Origin: Branchiostoma floridae
Lineage: Eukaryota; Chordata; Leptocardii; Amphioxiformes; Branchiostomatidae
DNA length: 42,031 nucleotides
Direction of reading: 5' to 3'
Assembly (NCBI RefSeq): GCF_000003815.2
Contig: NC_049989.1
Location: 16,616,135-16,658,165, forward strand
Shown: one piece after another, positions 10,988 through 21,889 of the stretch
How the letters are laid out: each line of letters opens with the position of its first letter
How positions within the stretch are numbered: the stretch's first letter is position 1
Program-made: the position numbers and the translations under genes
Notes under the pieces: model-generated
The model's input: the letters and a program-made list of their open reading frames with translations, nothing else
Database searches by the model: none
What the model was told of the DNA's origin: nothing

Positions 10988-11333
10988 ACCAGAAGTGCTG
11001 ATTCTATAATCTGCCTGAGCTCCCGCTAGGGACCACATCTGTGGCCGGGCATTCCCTATTACTGAAATTGCATCCGCGGTCGGCGTTTTCCATCTACGTG
11101 TGAAAAGTAGCCGAGGTTTGCCTTCAGCATACGATCCACTGATAGCATGTCGGTCATCAAAGAGCGAAGAAATAGCTTGTCGTGTGATAACAAGGAGAGT
11201 GGGGGTACTGTAGACTTAATGAACAGTAGGAACGTTACAGCGTGGGGGACTAATCTTTGCCTGGAAGCATAGATCTATGAAAGATAACACGAACGAATAG
11301 TAAGTATTTTGTTTCCGGACTTCCGACTGGATG
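10988..11333. other. intergenic, nothing recognised
   Basis: No repeat ends or coding frames were identified between the SINE and the next MITE. Confidence 0.4.
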
Positions 11334-11528
11334 TACTGTAAATGCAGAAATGTTCGCGGTTTTCGCGGTAACCACTTCACCGCGAACTTAAAACCACCGC
11401 GAACATTTTTCTAGTAAGGTATAAGACTGCAGTCTATGGTGTTACCGCGAACTTAAATCCACCGCGAAAAGTCCTTTTCCCCGCTACCGCAAAATTAAAT
11501 CCCCGCGAACTTAAATGCATTTACAGTA
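11334..11528. mobile_element. TACTGTAAATGCA MITE, copy 1 (195 bp)
   Basis: Perfect 13-bp inverted ends TACTGTAAATGCA / TGCATTTACAGTA, the outer TA probably being the target duplication. The inside is a string of inverted CGCGAAC / GTTCGCGG words and AAATCC/TTAAAACCACC blocks, so the whole element can fold on itself. Non-coding. Confidence 0.85.
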
Positions 11529-11963
11529 TATGGTAAAATGGGTAGTCTAACAATATACGGAATATTGACATGTGACATGTGCACGGCAAAGGCACAAGAA
11601 GGTGTAGCACAAAAAGAGGAGGTAGGCCAAACGTTTTGTCTCCAATGTGTTATTAGGCAATGTTGATTTGATTATATACATGACATTCGCGCGCGCATCA
11701 AGTTTCACCCGTTCTTTGAATCGCAAAAAGCGCTATAAAGGGAGTATATACATGCCATAGATTAAAATATACATGCACTACACTATTACCATGGCAACGC
11801 CAATTCCAATGTCAACAAGAGTTCCTCCATTGGATATGTACAATAAAGGTGCAACAAAGTTTGATTAGGATAGCACATTTTCCAGTCCTCAAATCCTCTC
11901 CATGACTACAAAATCGCACTTATACCAATACTAGTATCTTTAGTGTTGCCCGACAAAGTGAAA
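11529..11963. other. intergenic with a solo GGCC-family end at 11656
   Basis: At 11656 the sequence TTA|GGCAATGTTGATTTGATT with a TACATGACAT block matches the left end of the element at 31805, but no matching right end lies nearby, so it is a solo or truncated end. Nothing else was seen. Confidence 0.5.
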
Positions 11964-12193
11964 TACTGTAAATGCAGAAACTCCCGCGGTGGTTTTACAT
12001 TCGCGGTTTTCGCTAGCCGCTGAACCGCAACTTAAAACCACCGCGAATATCCATAATGCAGTTTGCAAATACAGTACAATACTGGGAATAAGTTCGCGGG
12101 ATGGCGCTATCGCGAATTCACAACCACCGCGAACACTCCATTCTCCCGCTGCCGCGAAATTAAATCCCCGCGAACTTAATTGCATTTACAGTA
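11964..12193. mobile_element. TACTGTAAATGCA MITE, copy 2 (230 bp)
   Basis: Same inverted ends as the copy at 11334, with the same CGCGGTTTTCGC and CCGCGAACTTAA interior, only 435 bp downstream. Open frames crossing it on both strands arise from its palindromic GC-rich words. Confidence 0.85.
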
Positions 12194-12754
12194 GGTACAA
12201 CCAGATCGACAGCTATAAATTTAGTACTAAGGAAACACACAAGATTCTTCACAACGTTCGGATGCGGAACTTGTATACTGTTCAGTACAAAGCCGATGTA
12301 TTACGGCATGAAGTGTGTACTATATATGTAATGCAAACAAAAATTCTACACAAAAACTCCCTATTCATTTCTACAGAAAAAAACTTACCACAAGTGAGCT
12401 GGCAATTCCCGCGTAGATAGATCTGTAAAGTACGATTCTTCACCGCAGAGCTCTGCTAGCATTTTGCCCTCCTATAGGAGTATAAATTGTAGTGTATTCT
12501 AAAGCCGAGCACAGTGTAAAAGCCACAGCGCATCCACTAACACTGTGGCTGTGAGAGCCCACACCGCTATATACCAAACTACCCCCGCACTGCAATGAAT
12601 AAAATGTATAAATTCACTCAGGAAGTCTCAAATTTACTTTCTATGCATGAGTTAAGAACATGGACACATCAGACGGGTCTTGTACCTTCTGAGGAATGGC
12701 CCGTGATCCCGTAAGACGTCTTTAAAGTGCCCACGTCTCGAAGACACGACTTGG
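12194..12754. other. intergenic, nothing recognised
   Basis: No supported gene. A 12-bp palindrome CTCCTATAGGAG followed by TATAAATT lies near 12470, without a coding frame behind it. Confidence 0.4.
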
Positions 12755-12757
12755 TAA

Positions 12758-13287
12758 GGCCACAGCAAGTAAATTGTATGGATGACATCCTCTGCAGACG
12801 GCAAAAATAGTGATATAGGGCGAAAGAAATACAAGATGGGTAAAAAAAGTTATAAGATGGCTTAATTTTCCAAATATACGCAATAAACGAAAAAAAAAGA
12901 ATTGAAGCTGCGAAAAATGGTATCACAGCCTAAGTACAAGGCATTCATTTCTGTATCCAAGACGCGAACTTGTGTAGTAAAGGTGACACTAGTGTGGTAG
13001 ATTGGTATCACTTGCCAACATGGCAACTACATGAATGACTTTCATATTGGGGCCACTTTTACAACTATCAAACAAAATTTTTAGTTTCACTAATTACATG
13101 GCTGCCTGGCCAGTGTCACTTCTACAAGTATAACCATTAGCCTATAACGCAACATATTTGCCATATTTTGGTACTTTCTCGTCAGGTTGACTATCTCCGA
13201 AGAAAACAAATTCTTGCTTTTTTTCTGAAATCAGACGAAAACTAATGCGCGCGCTGATGTCATCCATAACATTTACTTGCTGTGGCC
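12758..13287. mobile_element. GGCC-family TIR element, copy 2 (530 bp)
   Basis: Inverted ends GGCCACAGCAAGTAAATT at both sides, with TATGGATGACATC ~20 bp inside. Flanked by TAA on both sides (12755-12757, 13288-13290), a clean 3-bp duplication. It shares GTGACACTAGTGTGGTAG and neighbouring words with the copy at 18472. No transposase. Confidence 0.85.
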
Positions 13288-13556
13288 TAAATCACCAGCT
13301 TCCGTTGATACATGTGCCCTCCCTCGACTTTCAGGAAACAAGAAAGCGCGGGAAAACCCGGTGATAAATAGCGACCGTAAAATCTGACGCCAGCTGTCGC
13401 GTCGGATCGCTTCCCGCGGAATCGGCTCTTGGCTAGTTTTGTCTTCTTCTGAGGAAAACGTTTCAAAAGACTTGAGATGTTTAGGGGTGAATTGCTTTGT
13501 GGTCAATCTAAGAAATTTTTTTTCAGCTATACGTACCGACTCTGCAAATGATATAT

Positions 13557-13742
13557 GCTGTGTGTGCACGTGTTTGTGTGTGTGAATATGTCTGTGTATT
13601 TATTTTTGTGTATGTATGTGTATGTATGTGAGCGTGTTTGTGTTTTTTTTTGTGTGTGTACAGTATGTGCGTGCGCGTGTGTGTGTGTGCGTGTTTGTGT
13701 GTGTGTGTTTGTGTGTGTGTGTGTGCAGTTTGTCTGTGTGTT
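13557..13742. repeat. GT microsatellite
   Basis: Imperfect (GT)n tract with TA, CA and T-run interruptions. Overlapping Cys/Val-rich and His/Thr-rich frames on the two strands are compositional. Confidence 0.9.
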
Positions 13743-14603
13743 TGCCTTATCTGAAAGTTTCCGTGGTACAAGAACTTTTGACATCCCTAAGATATTTTCT
13801 GACGACTTCCTATGCCCCCATAGTTTACTTAAGCGCGTGCGCTGGTGGGTGACGCACTCTCAGGTCGCCTCCGCCGAAAGTGAAGAAACAAGTGAAACCG
13901 CCATCTTGATGTAACAACGTGTGATGTGTCCCCACCTGCAAATTGAAAGAACACACAGATTTCCTCTCCGCGAAAGTTTAATCTTTTCTGTGAAACCAAG
14001 ACAGACACACAAAAGTACGTTTGTATGTGTGGCTGTAAATTATCAATGGCTACTTCTTACAAGTTGAGAAGGGATACAATTCAAGCCTGTGCTAGAGAAA
14101 TATAATAACGTCAATGAGGAAAAAAACAGTCACAAAACTTTTAAGCAAACCTATGCAAAGGAGGCTTTGAATTTGTAAGGCTAAACGCAAACCTAAACCC
14201 ACTTTAAAATCCATCTGTGTTGGTAGAAGTCAGTCTGGATCAACGTTGAACTGTAATTTCCAACGCAAAAAAATGGACGTGCACAACTTTTCGACTCTGA
14301 AACTCCAGTCTTTGTCGGGTAATGAGCAATCCACTGCTTCTGTGACTCTAAAAAACTCTATTTGCCAAAAGTAAACTGCAATTGATAAGTCAATGAAGGT
14401 TAGACATCCAGGTAATGAGACGCCAAAAATCAGTTACTCAAGCAACTTGATCACATTTTGGATATGGTCAGACGTTTTAATTCATAGTTAGGATAAACCT
14501 GTTCTTCAACTAGATTTGCATTAGGTCTCCTTTGCATTCACAGCTAGGATATAAAAACCATCTCCATCAAGATTCCTCCAGTGTCACTGGAAAAAAAACA
14601 AGA
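13743..14603. other. intergenic, nothing recognised
   Basis: No repeat ends, RNA genes or convincing coding frames were identified. Confidence 0.4.
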
Positions 14604-15352
14604 GTTCAGAGACCTCATACCTCCATGAAATATTCTGATTATGCAAATTACTTGTACATCTGCATAATTTATGCGTGGTTATGTACAGCTTAAAATAAAT
14701 CAAACAGGTCACAATCCAATCACTTACTACATGTACTTAGATGAACTAGAACACTTTCAAATTGATTATGCAAATTAAGGACTTATTTGCATAATTGGTA
14801 TCTGCTAATATTCCACCTGACATAAATTTCATGTTACTAGTACATGCATTTGAGTCCTATAATGAAAAATACTGGAAATATACATTTTCCTCATTATGTT
14901 TGCAAATTTGGTCCAAATTTGCATAATTTGAAGTTCATTATGTACATCTCTGTCAAACGTACCTACATGCTAAATATCATGGAAATCCATCGTTCCTATG
15001 TTCCGTTATGCTCCTTGGAAGATTTTGACAAAATTGACCTTGCAGTTCCAGAGCTATATACTCTCTTCCTTACGTATACATCTTAAGCTATCTGCCACCA
15101 AAAAATATCAAGACCATAGTGTGTTCAGGTCAAAAGATACAAAGAGTCAAGGTTCTGCTGCAGTACCAAGGTCACACACCAGGGGGCCCCAAATCAACCT
15201 TGACCTTTTTTTTTCAAACACCTACCCACATACAAAATATCGTTAGAATCCATCCAGAGGTTCTAAAGTTATGCTGATCACAAATATTCCGGACAGACAG
15301 ACAGACAGACAGAAACCAAAAACTATACCTCCACTTTTCGTGGAGGTAACAA
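14604..15352. mobile_element. dispersed repeat ending in a TACCTCCA hairpin
   Basis: The left edge near 14616 reads ATACCTCCATGAAA. The right edge (about 15325-15350) is a hairpin, ACCTCCACTTTTCGTGGAGGT, preceded by a (CAGA)n tract at 15291-15312. The same right-end arrangement occurs on the other strand at 9066-9195. The interior is AT-rich with repeated ATGCAAATTA / ATTTGCATAATT words. The superfamily is not assigned. A hairpin end can suggest a Helitron, but I see no CTRR end. Confidence 0.55.
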
Positions 15353-16142
15353 CGGATGTTGCTTGAAACGTCTGACCGTTTCCTAAAACATGTCCATTTG
15401 CTTGTGTAACTGATATTTGGCGTTAACTGCGATAACTGTGAAATAACGTACAAAGCCTCCTTTACAACTTCGGTAAGAAAGACTGATATGTACAACAGAA
15501 ACATTGAAGGACCAGTATGTTTTCTTTTACACATACACATTAGTGAAAACGGCACAACCTCCTTCACACAATAGAAGAAGAATGGGCTAGATTACAGCTC
15601 TGGTATTTTCAGGAATTCAATTATAGTTATTATCGCCCATAACCATATCATAACGGCAATAAGCAGAAGACTAAATCCAACTAGATTTATGAAAAATTGG
15701 GACACCGAATCCTATATGATAAATCAAAAGCCTTACCGGGATAAACATACTCAAGGCAAGTCTCGGCAAAGTAGTCAAAAGATTATACTCCCGGTAACGT
15801 AATATTTTTGACATTTTGCCAACACAAAAGAGAACCGCTATTACAGTGCCATTTACCCCAGATGGGTTTTAGCTTTTTTTTTACATTCCTCATGTCAAAA
15901 CTCCATTGACGTTTTGTATGAAGACCAGCAAAAAGTAAGATTGCAAAGAGCTCGATTGACTTTTGATACATCGAAAGAGAGCCTGGGAGCATTGACCTAC
16001 GGTTATTTAAAAGAATGGTACATTCCTCATTGCCAAAGTTTGAATCCAAAAATATAGTATAACCGTTGTTTTCCCGTTTTAGTATACGGGAGTCTAACTT
16101 CTTTGTCACACATATGATTAAAATAGCTTATATAACAACATA
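15353..16142. other. intergenic, unrecognised 108-codon minus frame
   Basis: A minus-strand frame (15783-16109) has no known motif and ends in a repeat-like Lys-rich run. It is not called as a gene. Nothing else was seen. Confidence 0.35.
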
Positions 16143-16612
16143 ATAATAAGCAAACAAATTTCATACATTACACCAGGGCGCTCAATTTTTTGCCTGATTT
16201 GGAAAAAAATATTTTTTTCAGTCCAGAGATGGTGAATATATGACGATAAAAACCTAGATGTCAAATATTCAGTGTGGTAGCCTTGATTGTACTTGTAGAA
16301 GTCACACTAGCGAGGTACATTTAGCTATGACCATAGCTGTAAAAGGGAAAATAGTACGACAGTAAAAGTGACACGAATGTGGTAGCCATGACATGTAGTT
16401 GTCAATTTGGTAAATGACACCAGACTACCACACTTTGTACTCCTCTTGGATACAGAAATAAAAGACGTACTTGTTGGCTATGGTACCATGTTTTGCCATT
16501 TCAATTCTCGTTACAACATTCATGGTGTATATTTTTAAAATGTAACCATGTCTTTGTTATCCACTGAAAAAGATATGACTAGGTGGCACTCTATAAAATA
16601 CTTGCTGTGGCC
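16143..16612. mobile_element. GGCC-family TIR element, degraded copy (about 470 bp)
   Basis: The right end is intact (CTTGCTGTGGCC, then TTA). The left end is diverged, only AGCAAACAAATTTCATACAT being alignable, so the left boundary is approximate. The interior shares TGTACTTGTAGAAGTCACAC, TAGTTGTCAATTTGGTAA and AATAAAAGAC with copy 1 at 6459-7135. Confidence 0.6.
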
Positions 16613-16627
16613 TTATTTTCAATTGTA

Positions 16628-16800
16628 CAGTAGAAGCCGCTTAATTGCACGGCCTATTTGCCAGTGAATTTCGTGCAATTATCCGGCTGGTGCAATAATG
16701 CGAAGTTATCTAGCTGGACCGTACCGGTTTAAGCTTTGGGATTCCGTGCAGTTAACAGAAGTGTGCGTTAATCCGCTGTGCAATTAACCGGCTTCTACTG
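16628..16800. mobile_element. CAGTAGAAGCC MITE (173 bp), pogo/Tigger-like ends
   Basis: Inverted ends CAGTAGAAGCCGCTTAATTG / CAATTAACCGGCTTCTACTG with further pairing inside (GCAATTATCCGG, GTGCAGTTAACAG). Preceded by TA and followed by TG, so a TA duplication would need one substitution. The CAGTAGAA... end and A+T-rich second block resemble pogo/Tigger termini. Non-coding. Confidence 0.75.
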
Positions 16801-17162
16801 TGTTGTCTCAATAAGTTAGGAAGCCAACTAATCTATATCTCTATGTTTTTGGGGGGATTGAAATTAGCGCCGTTGCGTTTAATTGGAACACCTGTGGTGT
16901 TAGTGTAGCCTGACTAAAATCGCACCCCTAGCGGCCGGCCCTACGATTGCCGCCGCCCTTGGGGAGGGGGTAATTAACTCCAGCCAGCGAGAGCTTGTGT
17001 AAACACAGGCTAGGTGATAGTGTTCCCACACTGTGACTTTCTCTTCCTCTTCCTTTTGGTGTGGGTTCACACAAGTCCTTATGTGGTCCGTATAGAAATC
17101 TTAGCCCCTACTAGACTCCATGTGTCGCTGGAAAATAATAGAAATTGGACAATTACTGACAG
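16801..17162. other. intergenic, nothing recognised
   Basis: Contains a GC-rich patch near 16920-16975. No frame or repeat end was identified. Confidence 0.35.
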
Positions 17163-17587
17163 ATATGTATATATATATATATATATATATGAATTGTTTA
17201 TTTGACATAGCGACATAGAATTTACAAACAAAACATCACATCTAAAATCACCTTAGTATGACTGAATTGCGGTGAGTATTTACAATTATCACACACACTA
17301 CAACACAGTATACAAGGTTTAAAAGTGAGAAATTGTCGCAATGTTGTTTACAATAAGATTAAAAAAAACTAATAAAGTAAGTGATAATTATCATATTGCA
17401 CTTTAAAGTATTGCACGTCAATATTGCACGAGAAGAGAAATCCAAAACACTGTACATCTGATTCACCAATTGGGATTTCTATGCAAACATCAATTAACAC
17501 TGTGATGCAAAATCGCAAGATGCACAACCTGATGGCCGTGTTGTTCTGGCACTGGTCTCACCGCGGTACGGAGGTAGCCAGTCAGAT
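17163..17587 (-). mobile_element. probable 3' end of a retroelement with (AT)n tail
   Basis: On the minus strand a 3'-UTR-like stretch runs through GTAAATTCTATGTCGCTATG and TCAAATAAAC into an (AT)n tract at 17168-17190. This is the layout of a LINE 3' end with a microsatellite tail. No coding part was found upstream. It could also be the 3' end of an unrelated transcript. Confidence 0.35.
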
Positions 17588-17653
17588 AACATGCAAGCGG
17601 AGTTAACTGGTCGATAACCATACTCGACGGCCAGCTAACTCCTCTGGCATGTT
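17588..17653. other. 66-nt imperfect hairpin
   Basis: Arms AACATGC...GGAGTTAACTGGTCG and CGACGGCCAGCTAACTCC...GCATGTT can pair around an 11-base loop. It could be the fused ends of a small element or a transcribed hairpin. There is no independent evidence of function. Confidence 0.5.
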
Positions 17654-17742
17654 GATGTTTTGCATCTATATTTATCCAGTTTCAACCATTTTTCCAGCGA
17701 CCCGTGGAGCCTGGCAGAAGCTCTGTACGTACCTTATGCGGA

Positions 17743-17952
17743 CTAAGGCTTAGGTCACATTTAAAAAAAAGGGGCCCGGCCGGGCAGATTTTGGAAGCGA
17801 AAAGAATGATATAACAGACATCAAAATACACAAAATGTTCAAATAAAAATCGAGGGCGTAGTTTGTATATTTTTCTACATGTATAATTTGGTTTTTCGTT
17901 TCTCAAAACATCCCGGCCGGGCCCCGGTTTGGAAATGTGACCTAAGCCTTAG
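17743..17952. mobile_element. CTAAGGCTTAGGTCACAT MITE (210 bp)
   Basis: Perfect inverted ends CTAAGGCTTAGGTCACATTT / AAATGTGACCTAAGCCTTAG, followed inside by inverted GGGGCCCGGCCGGG / CCCGGCCGGGCCCC. The outer TA may be a target duplication. No coding capacity; the superfamily is not assigned. Confidence 0.85.
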
Positions 17953-18471
17953 ATAGATACGCAAGTGTGACCCCACCCCCCCTTCCTTAGACCTCGTAAC
18001 TTTAACTCGGCGTGTGGGCAGTTCTAATGAATAGAAATATTCTATAGAAACAACGAAAGTATGTTTGGATGCCACGTGGATTGCATTATTCTCAAACAGC
18101 TACATAGACTTACAATGTAGTCTAGCAACAAGAGTCCCGAAAGGAGTACATGTATATATTGCTGAAGGAGGAATGTAAATTTACGCTATAATATCCATTT
18201 GGTATACGACTTTGCGTTTGTACGTGACATGTTCCTTTCCGTCATATTTCATAATGCATGTTTTTGATAGGAAACGAACTCATGATGGAATGTAAGCCCG
18301 AAGATATAGCCCTCTAGCGACTGTAATTAGCACACCAATCCATCAGAACAAGTCAAGCTCCATTTTCAATACACCCCAGAGCATACATCCTTATTCAATA
18401 TTTTTGTACAAATATTCTCAAGGGGTTCGGTTCCCGACATCAAAAATCATTCATATTTGCTCTAATGGCAA
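17953..18471. other. intergenic, nothing recognised
   Basis: No supported feature. Confidence 0.4.
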
Positions 18472-19064
18472 GGCCACAGCAAGTACATTTTATGGATGAC
18501 ATCCTCTGCAGACTGTAAAAAAATGAGAAAAAAAACATAAAGATGGTTTATTTTACAAATAGATGCCATAAACGTTGTGACAAGAATTAAAAAGACAAAA
18601 CATGGTAGCACAACCTGCAGGTAATTCATTCCTGTACTCAAGAAGTGAAATAGTGTAGTAAGTAAAGTTGACACTAGTGTGGTAGTATGGTATAACTTGC
18701 CAAGTTGGTAATACCCCTCTCACATTATCTACGATCTTCGGGCGTATCGATGGACGATCGGCCTTATCAAAGATCTACAGAGGGTTGCGCGTATTTTACA
18801 CCTGAAAACTTCCCTGTCACATATAAGCCATACTTTGTACCTTGTGCAATTGTTGTGCAATAAAGTTATTATTATAAGCGAGGCTCGGGTTATTGCCGCA
18901 GAATCGTCGTCCGATCGATTTTCGCCAAATGTGACGGGTATAACTGCACTCATGGCTTCCATAGTGATGCCACTTTTACAACTATCCAACTACTTTTACT
19001 GCTCCAATGTCTCGAAGATGATTGAGTACATTGATGTCATTTATAAAATTTGCTTGCCGCGGTC
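18472..19064. mobile_element. GGCC-family TIR element, copy 4 (593 bp)
   Basis: Left end GGCCACAGCAAGTACATT with TATGGATGACATCCTCTGCAG. Right end the inverted GACCGCGGCAAGCAAATT form. Flanks CAA and TTA do not match exactly, so the duplication has decayed. The interior shares GACACTAGTGTGGTAG and AAC.TGCCAA words with copy 2 at 12758. Confidence 0.75.
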
Positions 19065-19798
19065 TTATGGTAATCAGCAAGATATTGTTTAGTTCGATCA
19101 CGTAAAGGCCATAACATGTGTTCCTAGTTTTGACTCGTTTCCAAATGTGAAATCCCCATGTGGGCAACGCGCACATGCTTACACGTGTCCTGGGGCTTTA
19201 GATTTGAATGCTTGTGTTATAAATATACGGTAGGGACTTTGGAGTTAGACAGCAAGTTCAATATCGTCTAACAGACGTGATATCTAGCACGAAAATTATT
19301 ACTGCTACCTATTATGTTTATTCAAAGTAGGAAGAACACATAATAGTTTAGAAAAAGTATGCATTTCTTTTTATTTATTCGACAACAAAGTACAAAACAG
19401 GAGAGGTAATACACTCCAGCAGTACGCTAATATTCACATCACCTCTCAAAAAAGGAAAACTGACAAGAACAAATAAAATGACAATATCAAAACAAACAAT
19501 TCTCAGCTATTTACATATAAGTCAGGTTACAAGGTAGTTGCAAAACGTTTGGTATATACAATATATGACTGGGTTAACTGTAAGATACTGCAGTTTGTAT
19601 GATGTGACAGGAAAGGTGAACCCCTTAATAGTAGATCCGGGCTGATTCGGATAAACTATTGAAGTCAAGAGTATTGCCTAGCAGGTTCTGTAGATTGCTA
19701 AAACTATTAGTTCTGTATTGTTCTGTAAAGTATTATTAAAAAATCAATTGGGCTTGTTCAACTGTACACGATATTACTTCACAATTTCTTCATTGAGG
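19065..19798. other. intergenic, possible retroelement 3' end
   Basis: Near 19370-19400, minus-strand reading gives TTGTTGTCGAATAAATAAAA, a polyadenylation-like end. No coding sequence is attached. Otherwise nothing was seen. Confidence 0.3.
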
Positions 19799-19900
19799 GA
19801 TGTCCCTGTAGCTCAACTGGTAACGTAAAGACCCCGGATCAAGTCTGGGAAGGGCACCTCGGTTGCGTCTTTTGGAAGGGACGCAAAATGTAAAACGGGA
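19799..19900 (+). mobile_element. tRNA-derived SINE, short copy
   Basis: Head TGTCCCTGTAGCTCAACTGG with A-box TAGCTCAACTGG (19809-19820) and a diverged B-box GGATCAAGTCT (19836-19846) only 15 bases later, so the anticodon arm is deleted. Body GGTTGCGTCTTTTGGAAGGG corresponds to the tail at ~8945. Same family as the copy at 8343. Confidence 0.7.
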
Positions 19901-19930
19901 AAGAGCTCGTTGCCCCTCCCTGTAAAAATA

Positions 19931-20152
19931 TAACGCTAGTTCACCTTTATTCGTAGGGTAACCTTTACCTGTTCTTAAAAAGAACGGTATATATTTATGG
20001 ATATCAAGTCGACATATGGTGGCATCAAACTGCAATATCTTAAAAATAGTACAATTTCAAACTACTGTCCATCGACTTAATATTTTGGGTACTCTGTTTA
20101 TTAGCAACACAGCGGATATAGGTTAAAGGCGGATAAAGGTGAACTAGCGTTA
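19931..20152. mobile_element. ACGCTAGTTCACCTTTAT MITE (about 220 bp)
   Basis: Inverted ends ACGCTAGTTCACCTTTAT (19933-19950) and ATAAAGGTGAACTAGCGT (20133-20150), flanked by TA on both sides. A GGATATC/GCGGATATAGG subterminal pair is also partly inverted. Non-coding. It lies just downstream of the SINE. Confidence 0.75.
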
Positions 20153-20454
20153 CCCTGCTACTGAAACCGCAAGGAAACGTGCTGACCTATGTGCCACTGG
20201 GCAAGACAAGGGTCTGAATGTACAAATTTCTTCATTGACCCTTCCCCGTAATATCCGCTTTTCCACTAGGACTCTGGGACCTAAAACTTGACGGATCGCT
20301 CAACGAATTCTATATAAACAACACGAATATTTTACGCTTTGTGTGTTTTGTTGTATTTTCCGTCACACAGTTACATTTTGTTTGATATACCTAGTGTAAA
20401 TTAGAAAGTTGCACACATCTGTTTTATAGGTCGCAGTCGGCAGCGCAACGCCAT

Positions 20455-20467
20455 CGCCCTCTAGCGG
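20455..20467 (-). promoter_or_regulatory. CTCF-core-like match
   Basis: On the minus strand, CCGCTAGAGGGCG fits the bilaterian CTCF core CCRSYAGRKGGCR at every position. A 13-bp match can occur by chance, and such words are also spread by repeats. Confidence 0.3.
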
Positions 20468-21147
20468 AAAGGGGGGTATGCATCGAATCAATCTGCTGCA
20501 TCATTTGTTGTTTTCCACGCTAAGGTTGTTGTTTTTTTGCTGGAGATTTTTGAATATGCCAAGTGTAATTTCAGATGACAGGAATAGATTGATAAAATTT
20601 CTATGGGTTTCTTTCTTTCCTCCGAGTGACGTTTCTTCAAGACATAGAGCTACTCACATGTGTATGCTTTCAACATTGATTAGCATAGAACTTATGTGTA
20701 GTTTGTATTAGATGTATGTAAGTAGCAAGTAGTCTGATGTGACTGAAACATTGTACATTGTGTCTTTCAGTTTACATCTATGCCCTAGAATTCACATTTG
20801 CTACATTAAATTGATGTTCCTATATAGCGAGTTGTCTTATACAATATACATCACTTAGTCTTACAATTGTACGTGTTACAATTGTTATGCAACAAGAAAG
20901 GCAACATTTTCGAAGAAATAAACGTTCATAACGTTATTTTTCCTTCCCAGTAATTTTACCTTTGTGAAAGCAGTCACTCACAATGCTATACCATTTGGCT
21001 AGGCCATGAGTCGTCGCCAACAGAAAGACCAAGATCGAATGAAAATTACACCGAAGCACAACTTTTTGTATCTATATTAGTTACTCTGGGTAAACTATGT
21101 AATGTATAGTGCAATTGCTAGTTCGGTGATGCATAGTTGCTGAAAAA

Positions 21148-21160
21148 CGCCACCTAGCGG
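21148..21160 (-). promoter_or_regulatory. CTCF-core-like match
   Basis: On the minus strand, CCGCTAGGTGGCG also fits CCRSYAGRKGGCR fully and has the same orientation as the site at 20455. Both lie between the MITE cluster and the satellite array. Confidence 0.3.
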
Positions 21161-21889
21161 AAATATATTTCATTGAACATGGACCTATGCTGCACCTTGA
21201 CGTGTAGAGTGATATCAATAAACTATGAAACTATGTAATGCAACTAATGCGATTAATCACAGTAGGTAATATACAGTTAAATGTCAACCTTACAATCTTC
21301 ATGATACAAGTTTCAATCATAATCATTTTATAATCTATGTACTAGTAATTTTGTTTTTAATACTTCTGGAATTGCACAATTGGGAAACAAGACAGAAATG
21401 AATGATAGAATTCATATCAGCATATTTGTAGAAGTAATATATGTAAGACTAGTTACAAGCACAATTCAACAATCTGCAGCACCTTTTCGTTCTTGGAACA
21501 TTATATTGGACCAAAGGATTGACCATTTACAAGTTTTCACAGATAGTTCCCAGGTTCAGGTCTAGTTGCCGCCGCCATGTTGATAACAATACCGACTAAC
21601 GTCAGTTTATGTTTTTTGGAGCCTAGACTTCTCTCAGAACGGGCCCGAAAGAAAAAAGCTATGCCTTGCTATTATCGTTTTTGTGTCTGCTCCTAACAAA
21701 CCCATTTTTGTCCGTCAAGAGCCATTTTGATAAGCATATAGTGATTATTCTTCAAACCTTTGTTTACCATTATCTATTTATTTACTTTACACACGCAAAC
21801 CAACACAAGCAGTAAGCCGCAGCCCTCCTGACTTGAGTGTGATTTGTTACATTAGGTATAAAAAAAACGGCATGACCATACAGATGCAG

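Larger units (their letters stand above)
20153..21889. other. intergenic, no gene recognised
   Basis: No coding frame with recognisable content. Two short CTCF-like matches are listed separately. The last 50 bases before 21920 contain a T-run that aligns loosely with the pyrimidine tract of the satellite monomer. Confidence 0.4.

Noticed and set aside
14616-15350. Helitron call for the hairpin-ended repeat
   Set aside because: A 3' hairpin is present, but no CTRR end or TC start could be located.
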